From NCBI RefSeq assembly GCF_019203985.1, contig NZ_JAGSPD010000015.1:1-64000 (forward strand): a DNA stretch of 64,000 nucleotides, in the 5' to 3' direction. Within the stretch, counting starts at the first letter, position 1, and each line of letters opens with the position of its first letter. The notes below the pieces were generated by a model that worked only from the letters and a program-made list of their open reading frames with translations, had not been told where the DNA came from and did no database searches. The stretch comes from Winogradskyella luteola (lineage in GTDB: Bacteria; Bacteroidota; Bacteroidia; Flavobacteriales; Flavobacteriaceae). Below are positions 20,288 to 29,209 of the stretch, one piece after another. The position numbers and the translations under genes are program-made.

Positions 20288-20361
20288 AGCCGATGGAGGG
20301 ACTCGAACCCACGACCTGCTGATTACAAATCAGCTGCTCTAGCCAGCTGAGCTACATCGGC
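20288..20361 (-). tRNA. tRNA-Thr (anticodon TGT)
   Basis: A 74-nt cloverleaf with acceptor 20355-20361 paired with 20289-20295 and anticodon TGT at 20327-20325. It is the first tRNA of the cluster leading to tuf. Confidence 0.97.
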
Positions 20362-20395
20362 TTTTTCTTACTTTTTCAAGGCTAATATTAGACCA

Positions 20396-20423
20396 CAAAA
20401 AAGTCCGCTATTTCTAACGGACT
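20396..20423 (-). terminator. Terminator downstream of hpf
   Basis: agtccg (20402-20407) pairs with cggact (20418-20423) around a 10-nt loop. On the minus strand a run of six T follows. It separates the xerC-hpf unit from the tRNA cluster. Confidence 0.72.
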
Positions 20424-20475
20424 GCAAATGTAGTGTTTTATTTTTTTATTCAAAACATTTTTGAAAAAATTTTAA

Positions 20476-20778
20476 TTAAGTTCTAGCTCTTAGTTTTTCT
20501 TTTCGCTTTTTCAACTGTCTTTCTAACGAAGCTACTGCTATATCAGTTCCTTCTTCAAAAGTTTTACATTGTTTTTTTACCACAAAGCTATCTCCTGGCA
20601 CTCTGACCTTAGCTTCAAAAACCTTGTTTTCTTTATCGCTTGTATTTTCAACCTTCAAATAGACATCGGACTGAATTATTTTATCGTAAAACATATCTAA
20701 TTTATTCATTCGCTTTTGAATAAAATCGATTAACTTTCTGTCTGCTGTGAAATTTACGGACTGGGTGTTTACTTTCAT
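20476..20778 (-). CDS. hpf: Ribosome hibernation-promoting factor, short form
   Basis: This 100-residue protein of the HPF/RaiA family binds the 30S decoding region in stationary phase and silences ribosomes. It has the conserved N-terminal strand (VNTQSVNFTADRKLIDFIQKRM) and a basic C-terminus (LERQLKKRKEKLRART). The C-terminal dimerisation domain of long-form HPF is absent. It follows xerC by 62 bp, a common Bacteroidota pairing, and is followed by a terminator. Confidence 0.93.
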   Translation of the reverse strand: MKVNTQSVNFTADRKLIDFIQKRMNKLDMFYDKIIQSDVYLKVENTSDKENKVFEAKVRVPGDSFVVKKQCKTFEEGTDIAVASLERQLKKRKEKLRART

Positions 20779-20840
20779 ACATTTCGTTTTAAGTTCAACT
20801 TAATATTGAAATAATTTCAATATCGCTTTTAGCAGTATGG

Positions 20841-21731
20841 TCAACTTTGATTCCTCGGATGTGACTTAGCATGTACTTTTTTTAATTCTGCTATACTATT
20901 GTGTGTGTATATTTGTGTAGCTGCTAAACTGGTATGTCCAAGAAGTTCTTTTACTGCATTTAAATCTGCTCCTTCATTTAATAAGTGTGTTGCAAATGAG
21001 TGCCTCAATACATGCGGGCTGCATTTTGCTTTTGAAGATGCTTCACTAAAATACTTATTTATTATTCTGTAAACAAGCATTTCGTAAATTTTAAACCCTT
21101 TTTTTGTTAAAAATAAGGCTTCAATATCTTCAATATTCGGTAAATGGGTTCTGTAATCTAAATATTGTTTGATTGAAACAACTAAAGAATCTATAAGAGG
21201 GATATACCGCTCTTTATTACGCTTACCCAAAACCTTTATCTGCTTTTTACTAAAATCTATATCCGATATTTTTATATTTACTAACTCAATACGTCTTATA
21301 CCTGTTGCATAAAAAAGCTCAACGATAAGATGATTTCGTGAACTTTCGAAATCTTTAACTTCTATTGAATGTTCTAGTACGTGTTTTAATTCATCTTCAG
21401 AAAATGGTAACTGCACTTTTTTACTAACCTTTAACGCTTTGTGCTTCTTTAAAGGATTTGTTTCGATAGAATGTGTTTTTTGTAAAAACTTGTAGTATGT
21501 GCTTAACGAAGAAACTTTCCTGTTGATTGTTCTGTTAGAAATTCCGCTATTGACCAATTCCACAATCCACTGTCTTATTTCTGAATAGCCTACCTTACCA
21601 ATAGGTTCTGAATCGTGGTGCTCTTTCAAAAACTCTTGAAACATCTCTAAGTCCATTTTATAAGCTAAAACCGTATGCTTGGAATAGTTTTTCTCTAGCA
21701 ATAGATAATCTAAAAATGCTTTTAAGGCCAT
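20841..21731 (-). CDS. xerC: Tyrosine recombinase XerC
   Basis: This 296-residue recombinase resolves chromosome dimers at dif with XerD. The N-terminal SAM-like domain includes LLLEKNYSKHT. The catalytic residues are visible: Arg in ATGIRRIEL, Lys in LGKRNKERY, His and Arg in HVLRHSFATHLL, His in LLGHTS and Tyr in TQIYTH. I chose MALKAFLDYL at 21731. An ATG at 21749 adds MSQEKV, but a promoter-like TTTG-N19-TATATTTA ends at that ATG, which favours the shorter form. I see no rpsU gene upstream. Confidence 0.93.
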   Translation of the reverse strand: MALKAFLDYLLLEKNYSKHTVLAYKMDLEMFQEFLKEHHDSEPIGKVGYSEIRQWIVELVNSGISNRTINRKVSSLSTYYKFLQKTHSIETNPLKKHKALKVSKKVQLPFSEDELKHVLEHSIEVKDFESSRNHLIVELFYATGIRRIELVNIKISDIDFSKKQIKVLGKRNKERYIPLIDSLVVSIKQYLDYRTHLPNIEDIEALFLTKKGFKIYEMLVYRIINKYFSEASSKAKCSPHVLRHSFATHLLNEGADLNAVKELLGHTSLAATQIYTHNSIAELKKVHAKSHPRNQS

Positions 21732-21777
21732 AACTTTTTCTTGACTCATTAAATATAAGTATTAATAAAGTTAGTCC

Positions 21778-21807
21778 AAAAAAAATCCTGCACATTGGCA
21801 GGGTTTT
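21778..21807 (-). terminator. Terminator downstream of the acyl-CoA dehydrogenase locus
   Basis: aaaatcctgc (21782-21791) pairs with gcagggtttt (21798-21807) with one wobble and a 6-nt loop. On the minus strand a run of eight T follows. It ends the transcript coming from the dehydrogenase and its displaced tails. Confidence 0.78.
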
Positions 21808-21824
21808 CTTTTATGGTTTACAAC

Positions 21825-22041
21825 TTAAGTGGCTGGTTTGTAGTCTTTATCGTCAATTACCATTTTAGCAAAATTGAAAACAATTTTCACTAAAACGATA
21901 ATAAGAAATTCTAAGTTGCCGGTTTATAATCTTTATCATCAATTACCATTTTAGCAAAATTGAAAACAATTTTCACTAAAACGATAATAAGAAATTCTAA
22001 GTTGTCGGTTTATAGTCTTTATCGTCAATTACCATTTTAGC
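21825..22041 (-). repeat. 86-bp tandem repeat of the acyl-CoA dehydrogenase 3' end (2.5 copies)
   Basis: Copies of the last 15 codons (AKMV..DDKDYKP.T and stop) begin on the plus strand at 21825, 21911 and 21997, an exact 86-bp period. They are separated by two identical 41-bp spacers containing a terminator-like hairpin (aaaattg with caatttt). The copy at 21997 is the functional end of the gene; the other two lie downstream. The match ends at 22041. Confidence 0.96.
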
Positions 22042-23163
22042 GATAATCTCTTTTAAGATTTCTGAGGTGCCTCCACCAATTGGCCCCAAACGGCTATCTC
22101 TTGCCATACGCGCTAATGGATACTCTTCCATATAACCATAACCTCCTAAAAACTGAAGACATTGATATATAACATCGTCTGCCATTTTTGTGGATTGTAG
22201 CTTAGACATAGTCGCTTCTTTTACAACATAGTCACCAGCATCTAATCGCTTAGTTACATAATAATTGAACTGTTTACAGATTTCCATTTGTGTAGTGCAA
22301 TCTGCAAACGTATGCCTTAAGGCTTGAAATCTATCGATTGTCCGTCCGAATGCGGTTCTTTCTGACATGTATTGTTTTGCATATTCTAAAGCGTATTCTG
22401 CTCTTGCATGTGCATTAACTCCCATAATTAAACGCTCTAATGCAAAATGTTGCATTATATATGAAAAGCCCTGATTTTCTTCTCCCATTAAGTTGGAAGC
22501 TGGAATCTCTACATTATCGAATGCAATTTCACCAGTATCTGAAGCTCTCCAACCTAACTTATCTAATTTAGTCGCAGAAATCCCTGGGGTATCTCTATCC
22601 ATAACAAAAATGCTAATACCTTTATTTCCAAGTTCTGGACTCGTCTTTGCTGCAACTACCAAATAATCACTGTAAACTCCATTTGTAATAAATGTTTTTG
22701 AACCATTGATTACATAAGTATCATCTTTTTTCACAGCTGTGGTTCTCATCCCTGCAACATCGCTACCACCAAAAGGTTCCGTGATGCACAAGCAACCAAT
22801 AGCATCACCTAATGCACTTGGCGTTAAATATTTTTCTTTTTGTTCATGGTTGGCCTCTTTATTAAGGTGTGTCATTGCTAAATAAGCGTGTGCCCAAATT
22901 GCAGCAGCAAAACCACCAGAATTAATGCGCTGCATTTCCTCTAATAAGATAACAGTATAAAACAAATCGAGATCCAATCCTCCATAGGCTTCTGGTGTTG
23001 CCAAACCGAAGTAGCCCATATCGCCAAATTTTTTCCAGATAAAACGTTCTATATGACCTGTTTCTTCCCATTTTTCAATATGGGGAACAACTTCTTTTTG
23101 CAGAAAACCCCTAAGACTTTCTCTAAATAAATGATGCTCTTCAGTGAAATATAAATCAGACAT
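21997..23163 (-). CDS. Acyl-CoA dehydrogenase family protein
   Basis: This 388-residue FAD-dependent dehydrogenase introduces the alpha-beta double bond into an acyl-CoA. Family signatures are CITEPFGGSDVAGM (about residues 133-146), RMARDSRLGPIGGGTSEIL near the C-terminus and QCLQFLGGYGYMEEYPLAR. The substrate cannot be read from the sequence; candidates are fatty acyl-CoA and branched-chain acyl-CoA. Its final 14 residues and stop codon are repeated twice downstream. It is followed by a terminator and preceded by the HhH gene at 13 bp. Confidence 0.93.
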   Translation of the reverse strand: MSDLYFTEEHHLFRESLRGFLQKEVVPHIEKWEETGHIERFIWKKFGDMGYFGLATPEAYGGLDLDLFYTVILLEEMQRINSGGFAAAIWAHAYLAMTHLNKEANHEQKEKYLTPSALGDAIGCLCITEPFGGSDVAGMRTTAVKKDDTYVINGSKTFITNGVYSDYLVVAAKTSPELGNKGISIFVMDRDTPGISATKLDKLGWRASDTGEIAFDNVEIPASNLMGEENQGFSYIMQHFALERLIMGVNAHARAEYALEYAKQYMSERTAFGRTIDRFQALRHTFADCTTQMEICKQFNYYVTKRLDAGDYVVKEATMSKLQSTKMADDVIYQCLQFLGGYGYMEEYPLARMARDSRLGPIGGGTSEILKEIIAKMVIDDKDYKPTT

Positions 23164-23176
23164 AAACTTCAGTTTT

Positions 23177-24052
23177 TTAAAGGTGCAAATATAGCTTAAT
23201 TATCTCGATCTTGTGGATTGGAAAGTCTTCAACTTTTGTTAATTCGTCTAACGACTTAAAACCTTCTCTCAAAGTACGTTCTTCAATAATATGGTTTGCA
23301 ATTTCGTAGTCTATATATTGGATACTTACCAACTCATCTCTAGTAGCTGTATTAAGATTATATTTTTTAATCGGTCTTGGTGTTTTAACCGTGAAATCGT
23401 TTTTAATGCGCTCAATAACTTCTGATGACAAGCCATAAACTTCTGAAAGCTCTACATCTGCAACAAAGCCACCATTGTACTTACTGCGGTATTTAACAAT
23501 TCGCTCAGAAAGTTTTTCGCCTACACCATATACTTTTTGAAGTTGAGACGCTGTGGCATTATTGAGATCTATTTTTTGCTCGTATACTTTTGGTTCATTG
23601 GATTTAGAGTATGAATTATTGTGAAAATTTGGTTTTGGTTTTGGATTTGTCACCCAATCCGGAAACTTAAAATATGGTGAAATTTTAGCCAATAACGAAT
23701 CTGAAACTTTAGTGACTTTCTGAAACTGCTTAGTGGAATTTACCCATTGATTACCCGCTCTAAATTTATGTAGTCGATCTATTTCTTCGTTAGACATTCC
23801 CAAGGTATAGCCTTTATAATCTGTAATGTAGTTTGGGTTAAAAGGATAAATTTTTGGTCTTCTGTTTTCAATTTTAACTAAACGCAATGAATCAAGCTCT
23901 TCTTTAAAAGCCTCTAATTCTTTATTCTCTGTGGGAATTTCATCATTTGAAAAATCAACAAATGCATACACACATTGTACCGCTATAATAATAGCAAACA
24001 ATAAAAAAATCCCACTCCGCTCTTGATTAGAAAATTGGAAATGGGATTTCAT
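23177..24052 (-). CDS. Membrane-anchored helix-hairpin-helix protein (ComEA-like)
   Basis: This 291-residue protein has one N-terminal membrane segment (SGIFLLFAIIIAVQCVYAFV, about 14-33), a polar linker, then ComEA-type helix-hairpin-helix DNA-binding units. These include DLNNATASQLQKVYGVGEK (about 160-180) and NLNTATRDELVSIQYIDYE (about 230). In other bacteria ComEA binds incoming DNA outside the membrane during transformation. Function here is inferred from the fold only. It may be cotranscribed with the acyl-CoA dehydrogenase and follows the symporter by 19 bp. Confidence 0.82.
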   Translation of the reverse strand: MKSHFQFSNQERSGIFLLFAIIIAVQCVYAFVDFSNDEIPTENKELEAFKEELDSLRLVKIENRRPKIYPFNPNYITDYKGYTLGMSNEEIDRLHKFRAGNQWVNSTKQFQKVTKVSDSLLAKISPYFKFPDWVTNPKPKPNFHNNSYSKSNEPKVYEQKIDLNNATASQLQKVYGVGEKLSERIVKYRSKYNGGFVADVELSEVYGLSSEVIERIKNDFTVKTPRPIKKYNLNTATRDELVSIQYIDYEIANHIIEERTLREGFKSLDELTKVEDFPIHKIEIIKLYLHL

Positions 24053-24071
24053 AATATTTATATATTATAAT

Positions 24072-25703
24072 TTACTCTTTAGAACCTCTAATAGCAGATA
24101 AATATTTAGCCATTTCTTCTCTCACTTTAGGGAATAAAAAGAATAAGCCAATCATGTTAGGGAATACCAATGCCAATATCATAGCATCTGAAAACTTGAT
24201 TACCGCATCTAAAGTTGCCGCTGCTCCGATTACAACAAACAATAAGAATAAAATCTTATAAACTAAATCTGCTGTTTTTCCTTTTCCGAAAAGATATTTC
24301 CAAGATTGAAGCCCATAATAAGACCATGAAATCATTGTGCTAAATGCAAATAATACTATCGCGATAGTTAGAACATATGAGAATCCTGGTATAACAGAAT
24401 CAAAAGCTCTTGATGTTAAATCCACACCACCCAATTGTTCACCTGTAGCAGTGATCATTACATTACTCCCTTCTACTGCTCCATATTCAAATACACTTTG
24501 AAGGTTTGTACCATCAATATTAAAGAATATTATAACTAATGCCGTCATTGTACATATAACAACAGTATCAATAAATGGTTCTAATAGTGCAACTACTCCT
24601 TCTGATGCAGGATACTTTGTTTTTACTGCTGAATGTGCTATAGCTGCTGAACCAGCACCAGCTTCATTAGAGAAGGCTGCTCTCTGAAAGCCAACTATTA
24701 AAACACCTACCAAACCACCTAGTCCTGCCATTGGTGTAAATGCACCTTTAAAGATTAGCCCAAAGGCATCGTCTATATAAGAGAAGTTTGCAAAAATTAT
24801 TATTAACGCCGCTAAAACATATATACCAGCCATAAAAGGAACAATTTTTTCAGTGATTTTAGCAATCCGCTTTATGCCTCCAATGATTACTATACCAACT
24901 AAAACTGAAAGAATAAATCCTATGATAATCCCTGTTGAACCTCCTTCTAAATTCATTAACGAACTTAACTGAACTGCTGCTTGGTTAGATTGAAATGCGT
25001 TTCCACCTCCAAAAGAAGCACCAACACAAAGAATAGCAAAAATTATTGCCAGAGCCTTACCAATACCAGCAAACCCTCTTTCTTTTAAGCCCTTAGATAA
25101 ATAATACATCGGACCACCATAAACAGTTCCGTCTTCACCTACATCTCTATATTTAACACCCAATGTACATTCTACAAATTTTGTTGACATACCGATTAAA
25201 CCACAAACAATCATCCAAAATGTAGCTCCCGGACCACCTAATGCAATCGCTACAGCAACACCAGCAATATTACCTAACCCAACTGTACCTGAAACAGCAG
25301 TTGCCAACGCCTGAAAATGGCTTACTTCCCCTTCTTGACTTTCATCTCTAATCGTATCTGGTAAATCCCCATCAACTATATTTACCGCAACCTTTTCTTC
25401 TGCGCTATGACCTTCGATTTCATCATATTTTCCTCTAACAGTATTAATAGCTAAGGGAAACTTAGTGACACTTGGCACTTTAAAAAATATAGTGAAGAAT
25501 AAGGCTCCACAAACCAACAGAATTACTACAAATGGAATATCATACTCACCAATTGGCACTGTGGTTAAAATAAAACCTTCCCACCAAACCGCAATTGGCA
25601 TAAAAGCATCATTGACTTTTTCATCCAGTCCTTTTTCAGCCTCCTGAGCAAAGTTTAATAAGGGTAATAATAATGCAAAAAGTGATAGAAGAGATTTCTT
25701 CAT
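24072..25703 (-). CDS. AGCS-family alanine/glycine:cation symporter
   Basis: This 543-residue inner-membrane transporter has about ten hydrophobic segments and the AGCS signature around FSNEAGAGSAAIAHSA (about residue 340), with ASEGVVALLEPFIDTVVICT after it. An extra N-terminal hydrophobic stretch that looks like a signal peptide (LLSLFALLLPLLNFAQEAEKG) precedes the usual core, as in many Bacteroidota members. It is predicted to import alanine or glycine with Na+ or H+; the exact substrate is not shown by sequence. Confidence 0.92.
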   Translation of the reverse strand: MKKSLLSLFALLLPLLNFAQEAEKGLDEKVNDAFMPIAVWWEGFILTTVPIGEYDIPFVVILLVCGALFFTIFFKVPSVTKFPLAINTVRGKYDEIEGHSAEEKVAVNIVDGDLPDTIRDESQEGEVSHFQALATAVSGTVGLGNIAGVAVAIALGGPGATFWMIVCGLIGMSTKFVECTLGVKYRDVGEDGTVYGGPMYYLSKGLKERGFAGIGKALAIIFAILCVGASFGGGNAFQSNQAAVQLSSLMNLEGGSTGIIIGFILSVLVGIVIIGGIKRIAKITEKIVPFMAGIYVLAALIIIFANFSYIDDAFGLIFKGAFTPMAGLGGLVGVLIVGFQRAAFSNEAGAGSAAIAHSAVKTKYPASEGVVALLEPFIDTVVICTMTALVIIFFNIDGTNLQSVFEYGAVEGSNVMITATGEQLGGVDLTSRAFDSVIPGFSYVLTIAIVLFAFSTMISWSYYGLQSWKYLFGKGKTADLVYKILFLLFVVIGAAATLDAVIKFSDAMILALVFPNMIGLFFLFPKVREEMAKYLSAIRGSKE

Positions 25704-25800
25704 AAGTGTAGTTATTAGTTAGTTTTTTGTTTTAATAGCCGACAAGATGCTAAAAAAAAATGAGTTTTTAAAGTCTATAACGTTAAAATGGGCTTAGACA

Positions 25801-26823
25801 CTAGGCTATATTATATTCTGAATTTAGTTTTTCAATCTGTTCTGGTCGACCTAAAACAATAATTTTAGACCCGGGAACTAACCTTGTGTTTGCTTCAGGG
25901 TTAACAATATATTCACCTTTATCGTCCTTAAAACCTATAACGGTGCAACCTGTTTTCTTTCTTAAGTCTAAATCTCTTATTGTTTTTACCTGTTTGGCAT
26001 TATACAATTGTTCTACTTTTACCTCTTCGACATTGATATTGCGTTCTCCCACAATACCTAGGTTGTCTATGAACTCCACCAAATCTGGAATAACAACTAG
26101 GGAGGCCATGTGATCACCTCCAATTCTATCTGGCAAAATCACATTGTTGGCACCAGCAAGCTTTAGTTTGTTATACGATGTTTCTTGAGATGCTCTGCTT
26201 ATAATTGTCATTTTGTCATTGATTTGCCTTGCAGAAAGTACCACAAACAAATTATCTGCATCGCTGGGAAGTGCTGAAATTAAAGTACTCGCATTCTCTA
26301 TTCCAGCCTCAAAGAGCGTTTCGTCTTCATTTGCATTTCCAAAAACGTACGGAATCTCTTCTTCTTGAAGTCGCTCTGTTATTTCCTTATCGCGCTCAAT
26401 AATTACATAGGGTTTTCCATAATCCTGTAATTTCCTTGCCGCTTGTTTTCCATTGCGTCCAAAACCACATATAATAATATGATCGGACATGGCTTCAATT
26501 TCCTTTTGCATCTTACGCTGTTTTATGTCTTCAAAATTGTTTTTACTTAAAATATATTCGGTAATTATGGATATAGCGTAACCCACGATAACTACACTAG
26601 ATAAAATTAAAAATATAGTAAATATTTTCGCTTCTACATCTAGTGGATGAACCTCCCCATATCCAACAGTTGTAATTGTTATAACCGTCATGTAAATGGC
26701 ATCTATCCAACTGTAGTCCGATACAAAACGATAACCCAATACCCCTATAAAAATTACAAAGACCAACAACAAAAGTGCTGTGTAAATTCTTGATCGAAAA
26801 AGTTGTATCAGTGGATTGTTCAT
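25801..26823 (-). CDS. RCK-gated potassium channel
   Basis: This 340-residue protein has two membrane helices (about 14-32 and 66-90) around a pore loop with the K+ selectivity filter TVGYG (residues 52-56). A TrkA_N Rossmann domain follows (IIICGFGRNGKQAARKL, about 112-128), then a TrkA_C ligand domain (about 255-340). This is the MthK/Kch-like layout, so gating by a bound nucleotide or ion is likely. Its start lies 1 nt after the PspC stop codon, so the two are probably translated from one mRNA. Confidence 0.93.
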   Translation of the reverse strand: MNNPLIQLFRSRIYTALLLLVFVIFIGVLGYRFVSDYSWIDAIYMTVITITTVGYGEVHPLDVEAKIFTIFLILSSVVIVGYAISIITEYILSKNNFEDIKQRKMQKEIEAMSDHIIICGFGRNGKQAARKLQDYGKPYVIIERDKEITERLQEEEIPYVFGNANEDETLFEAGIENASTLISALPSDADNLFVVLSARQINDKMTIISRASQETSYNKLKLAGANNVILPDRIGGDHMASLVVIPDLVEFIDNLGIVGERNINVEEVKVEQLYNAKQVKTIRDLDLRKKTGCTVIGFKDDKGEYIVNPEANTRLVPGSKIIVLGRPEQIEKLNSEYNIA

Positions 26824-26824
26824 A

Positions 26825-27052
26825 TTATAAATCGAAAACCGACGAACGCTTTGTGTAAATTATATCTTTTATACGGATCCAAAATGCCAGAAACAAATAT
26901 AACGCAAAACCAAAACCAACGGTAACAAAAGTGAGATACATAAATGACGTTCTTACAATCTTTGCCCTGATACCCAAACGATCTGCAATACGCTGGCAAA
27001 CATAATAGCCACGTTTCTGAAAATAAAGTAATAAGTTGTAGAACCATTTCAT
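26825..27052 (-). CDS. Small PspC-domain membrane protein
   Basis: This 75-residue protein has the PspC core (ADRLGIRAKIVRTSFMYLTF) and one or two membrane spans (VTVGFGFALYLFLAFWI). PspC proteins take part in envelope-stress responses in other phyla; in Bacteroidota short standalone versions of unknown role are common. An alternative overlapping frame, 26820-27059, codes for nothing recognisable and is rejected. It lies between the disrupted DUF2851 gene (12 bp upstream) and the K+ channel (1 bp downstream). Confidence 0.85.
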   Translation of the reverse strand: MKWFYNLLLYFQKRGYYVCQRIADRLGIRAKIVRTSFMYLTFVTVGFGFALYLFLAFWIRIKDIIYTKRSSVFDL

Positions 27053-27064
27053 GCTGCAAGTTAC

Positions 27065-28335
27065 TTATTTTTTAACGATTAGACTATTACCAACAGCACA
27101 TTGTAAACATCTATTTGTATTGCAATAATGTTGTTTTAATTGTAATAATGCCTGAGAACTCAATGCATTTTTTTCAATAGGTTTTAATTCTAAAAACTTA
27201 TTGACAATACTATTGTTTTCAATCTTTATTTGTTTTATAAGTTGAAATAATTTGTCATCGATAGTTTGCCCTTGGGTTTTTGCGTAGCTAAACTTTATTG
27301 GGATAATAGTATTAATAATCAACAAATCGATGAATGATTTGGTCAATTGCTTTTTTGAAATTTTTGACGTCTTTGCAAATGTGTAATGCGTCATCCAAAA
27401 ATCAGTAACACCTTTTTTAAATAACTTATAAAACTCGTTCTTGTATCTAACGCCATTATTTTAGAAAACAACTGATGCTCTAAAGTGTATAAATTGGCAA
27501 ATTGTGACAAACGTATCGTTGGGAAGTTAGGTGGTCGAAGTCTAAAAAATTGAGCAGGCAAAACACCTTGATTATTAAGTCTAAATTTCTGCTTTAAAAA
27601 TTGATAACGACGCTTTAGATCTAAAAAGTAGGCATTTTGAACATCGTTATCTAATAAAGATAATTGGCCTAATAACATGGCTTCCATTTCTAAAACATCA
27701 TTCTGAAGTTTTCTAACCACCGAATGGTCTACAGAATTTGCTAAACTCAAAAACGATTCCCCATTAACTTTTAATCCAAAATTTTTGAGTAGCATTTTAA
27801 ACAGTGCTGCTTCCCAATCATTATTGGATGTTTTAAGCAGTTTTGAAATATCTTTAGACTTTCGCTCTAAACGCTCTATAAACAGTCTCTCCAACCAGTT
27901 GCTGAGCAGAAAATCATCAATTGCAGAGAAATCACTTTCACAATTAATCCAAGATTTGGACTGTATTAATCTTTCATAGTTTTTTAATAAGTCTCTATCG
28001 ACATAATGTTTTAATTCCAAGGTCGGAATTTCAGAATTGTCTTGTCTAAAGATTTCGGTATCATGTTCCCAAACCACATGAAGAATAACATTATCGTAAG
28101 CTTTATCCGTTTCGTGATTATGCAGATACCAATCCGAAGATTTTATATGAATCTCTACATTACCTGCCCAAAGCTGACCATCAACACTAACTTGCGCATT
28201 AAAAAAATCTGGACCAGTATTATAATTGTGCTGTCCAAACTGCTTAACAACAACTCTTTCACCATTAGTAGTTTTAAGCGATGATTTTGCAAATGCCTTA
28301 TGTTTCCAGACGTAATGAAGAAAATTTTCTTGCAT
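27065..28335 (-). pseudogene. DUF2851 family protein, interrupted by a -1 frameshift
   Basis: Two frames together make a DUF2851-type protein. The first (ATG at 28335, MQENFLHYVWKHKAF) ends at a TGA at 27391. The second continues as EFYKLFKKGVTDFWMTHYTF, ends at 27065 and carries the expected C-terminal cysteine cluster (YCNTNRCLQCAVGNSL). The break lies between about 27391 and 27479; loss of one A near 27441 (gatacaagaac) would restore a smooth join. A slippery heptamer T TTA AAA also lies in the overlap (minus strand, about 27413-27420), so ribosomal frameshifting or a sequence error cannot be excluded. The family function is unknown. Confidence 0.85.
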
Positions 28336-28442
28336 GGCTCTAAAATAGTAATTCTTGCGCAACACCTCAATTATAAATATTTGTTTGCTGTTGAATTTTG
28401 TACCATCTTTGATAAAATAGCCCCTGTTTAAACAATATCATT

Positions 28443-29147
28443 ATGAAAAGACTGCTATTAATAATTGCACTTTTATTTTGTGTATCTACAAACACAATTG
28501 AAGCTCAAAACCTTAAAATAGATAAAAATACAGTTATAAAAAATGCCGAAGGAAAACAAATAGATTTAGACACATTTTCTGAACTTATGACCTCTGGTGA
28601 ATGGACGATTGAAGAAAAAAAAGATAAAAAGGGACATTCTTATATTCAGCTTAAAAAAACTACGGAAGCTCAAAAAGAGATGATTTTGAAAATGATGAAG
28701 GAGCAAGTCAGCGATTCTGAAAAAATTGGCAAAGAAGCTTCTGAATTTAGCATAACTGACATGGACGGCAATATCATTTCGTCTGAAAACACAAAGGGTA
28801 AAATCGTAGTTCTTAACTTTTGGTTTACCACTTGCAAACCCTGTGTTAAAGAAATACCCGAGCTCAACAAAGTTTATGACAAGTACAAGAATAATGATAA
28901 AATTGTTTTTGCTTCGATAACATTTAATGAAAAACCGAAAGTTGAAAAGTTTTTAAAAAAACATCCTATTAAATACCCTGTAGTAACGGATGAAAGAACA
29001 ACAATTTCTGCATTTGATATTAGTGGTTACCCTACCAATTTAGTTATAGGTAAGGATGGAAAAATTGCTGATTATTTAATGGGCGGTTTAGCAACGATGG
29101 GTGACTATATTGAAAGTGCTAGAGAAAGGGCTTTAAAGGTCGAATAA
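28443..29147 (+). CDS. TlpA-like thioredoxin-fold protein, exported
   Basis: This 234-residue protein starts with a signal peptide (MKRLLLIIALLFCVSTNTIEA), followed by a small N-terminal domain rich in charged residues. A TlpA/AhpC-TSA thioredoxin domain from about residue 97 contains the redox motif CKPC (131-134, in NFWFTTCKPCVKE) and the cis-proline segment SGYPTN. It is predicted to reduce or rearrange thiols in the periplasm. It diverges from the DUF2851 gene across 107 bp and converges on the cysteine synthase gene. Confidence 0.92.
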   Translation: MKRLLLIIALLFCVSTNTIEAQNLKIDKNTVIKNAEGKQIDLDTFSELMTSGEWTIEEKKDKKGHSYIQLKKTTEAQKEMILKMMKEQVSDSEKIGKEASEFSITDMDGNIISSENTKGKIVVLNFWFTTCKPCVKEIPELNKVYDKYKNNDKIVFASITFNEKPKVEKFLKKHPIKYPVVTDERTTISAFDISGYPTNLVIGKDGKIADYLMGGLATMGDYIESARERALKVE

Positions 29148-29209
29148 TTCCCATTAATTAGAAAGGCAAATTCTAACGAAATGATGTTATATCATTCTAT
29201 AAGAGAGAG

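Noticed and set aside
21825-22041. CRISPR-like array
   Set aside because: There are only 2.5 units, the spacers are identical, and the repeats are a gene 3' end. It is not CRISPR.
26820-27059. 79-codon frame overlapping the PspC gene
   Set aside because: It lacks family features, while the alternative frame has a clear PspC core.
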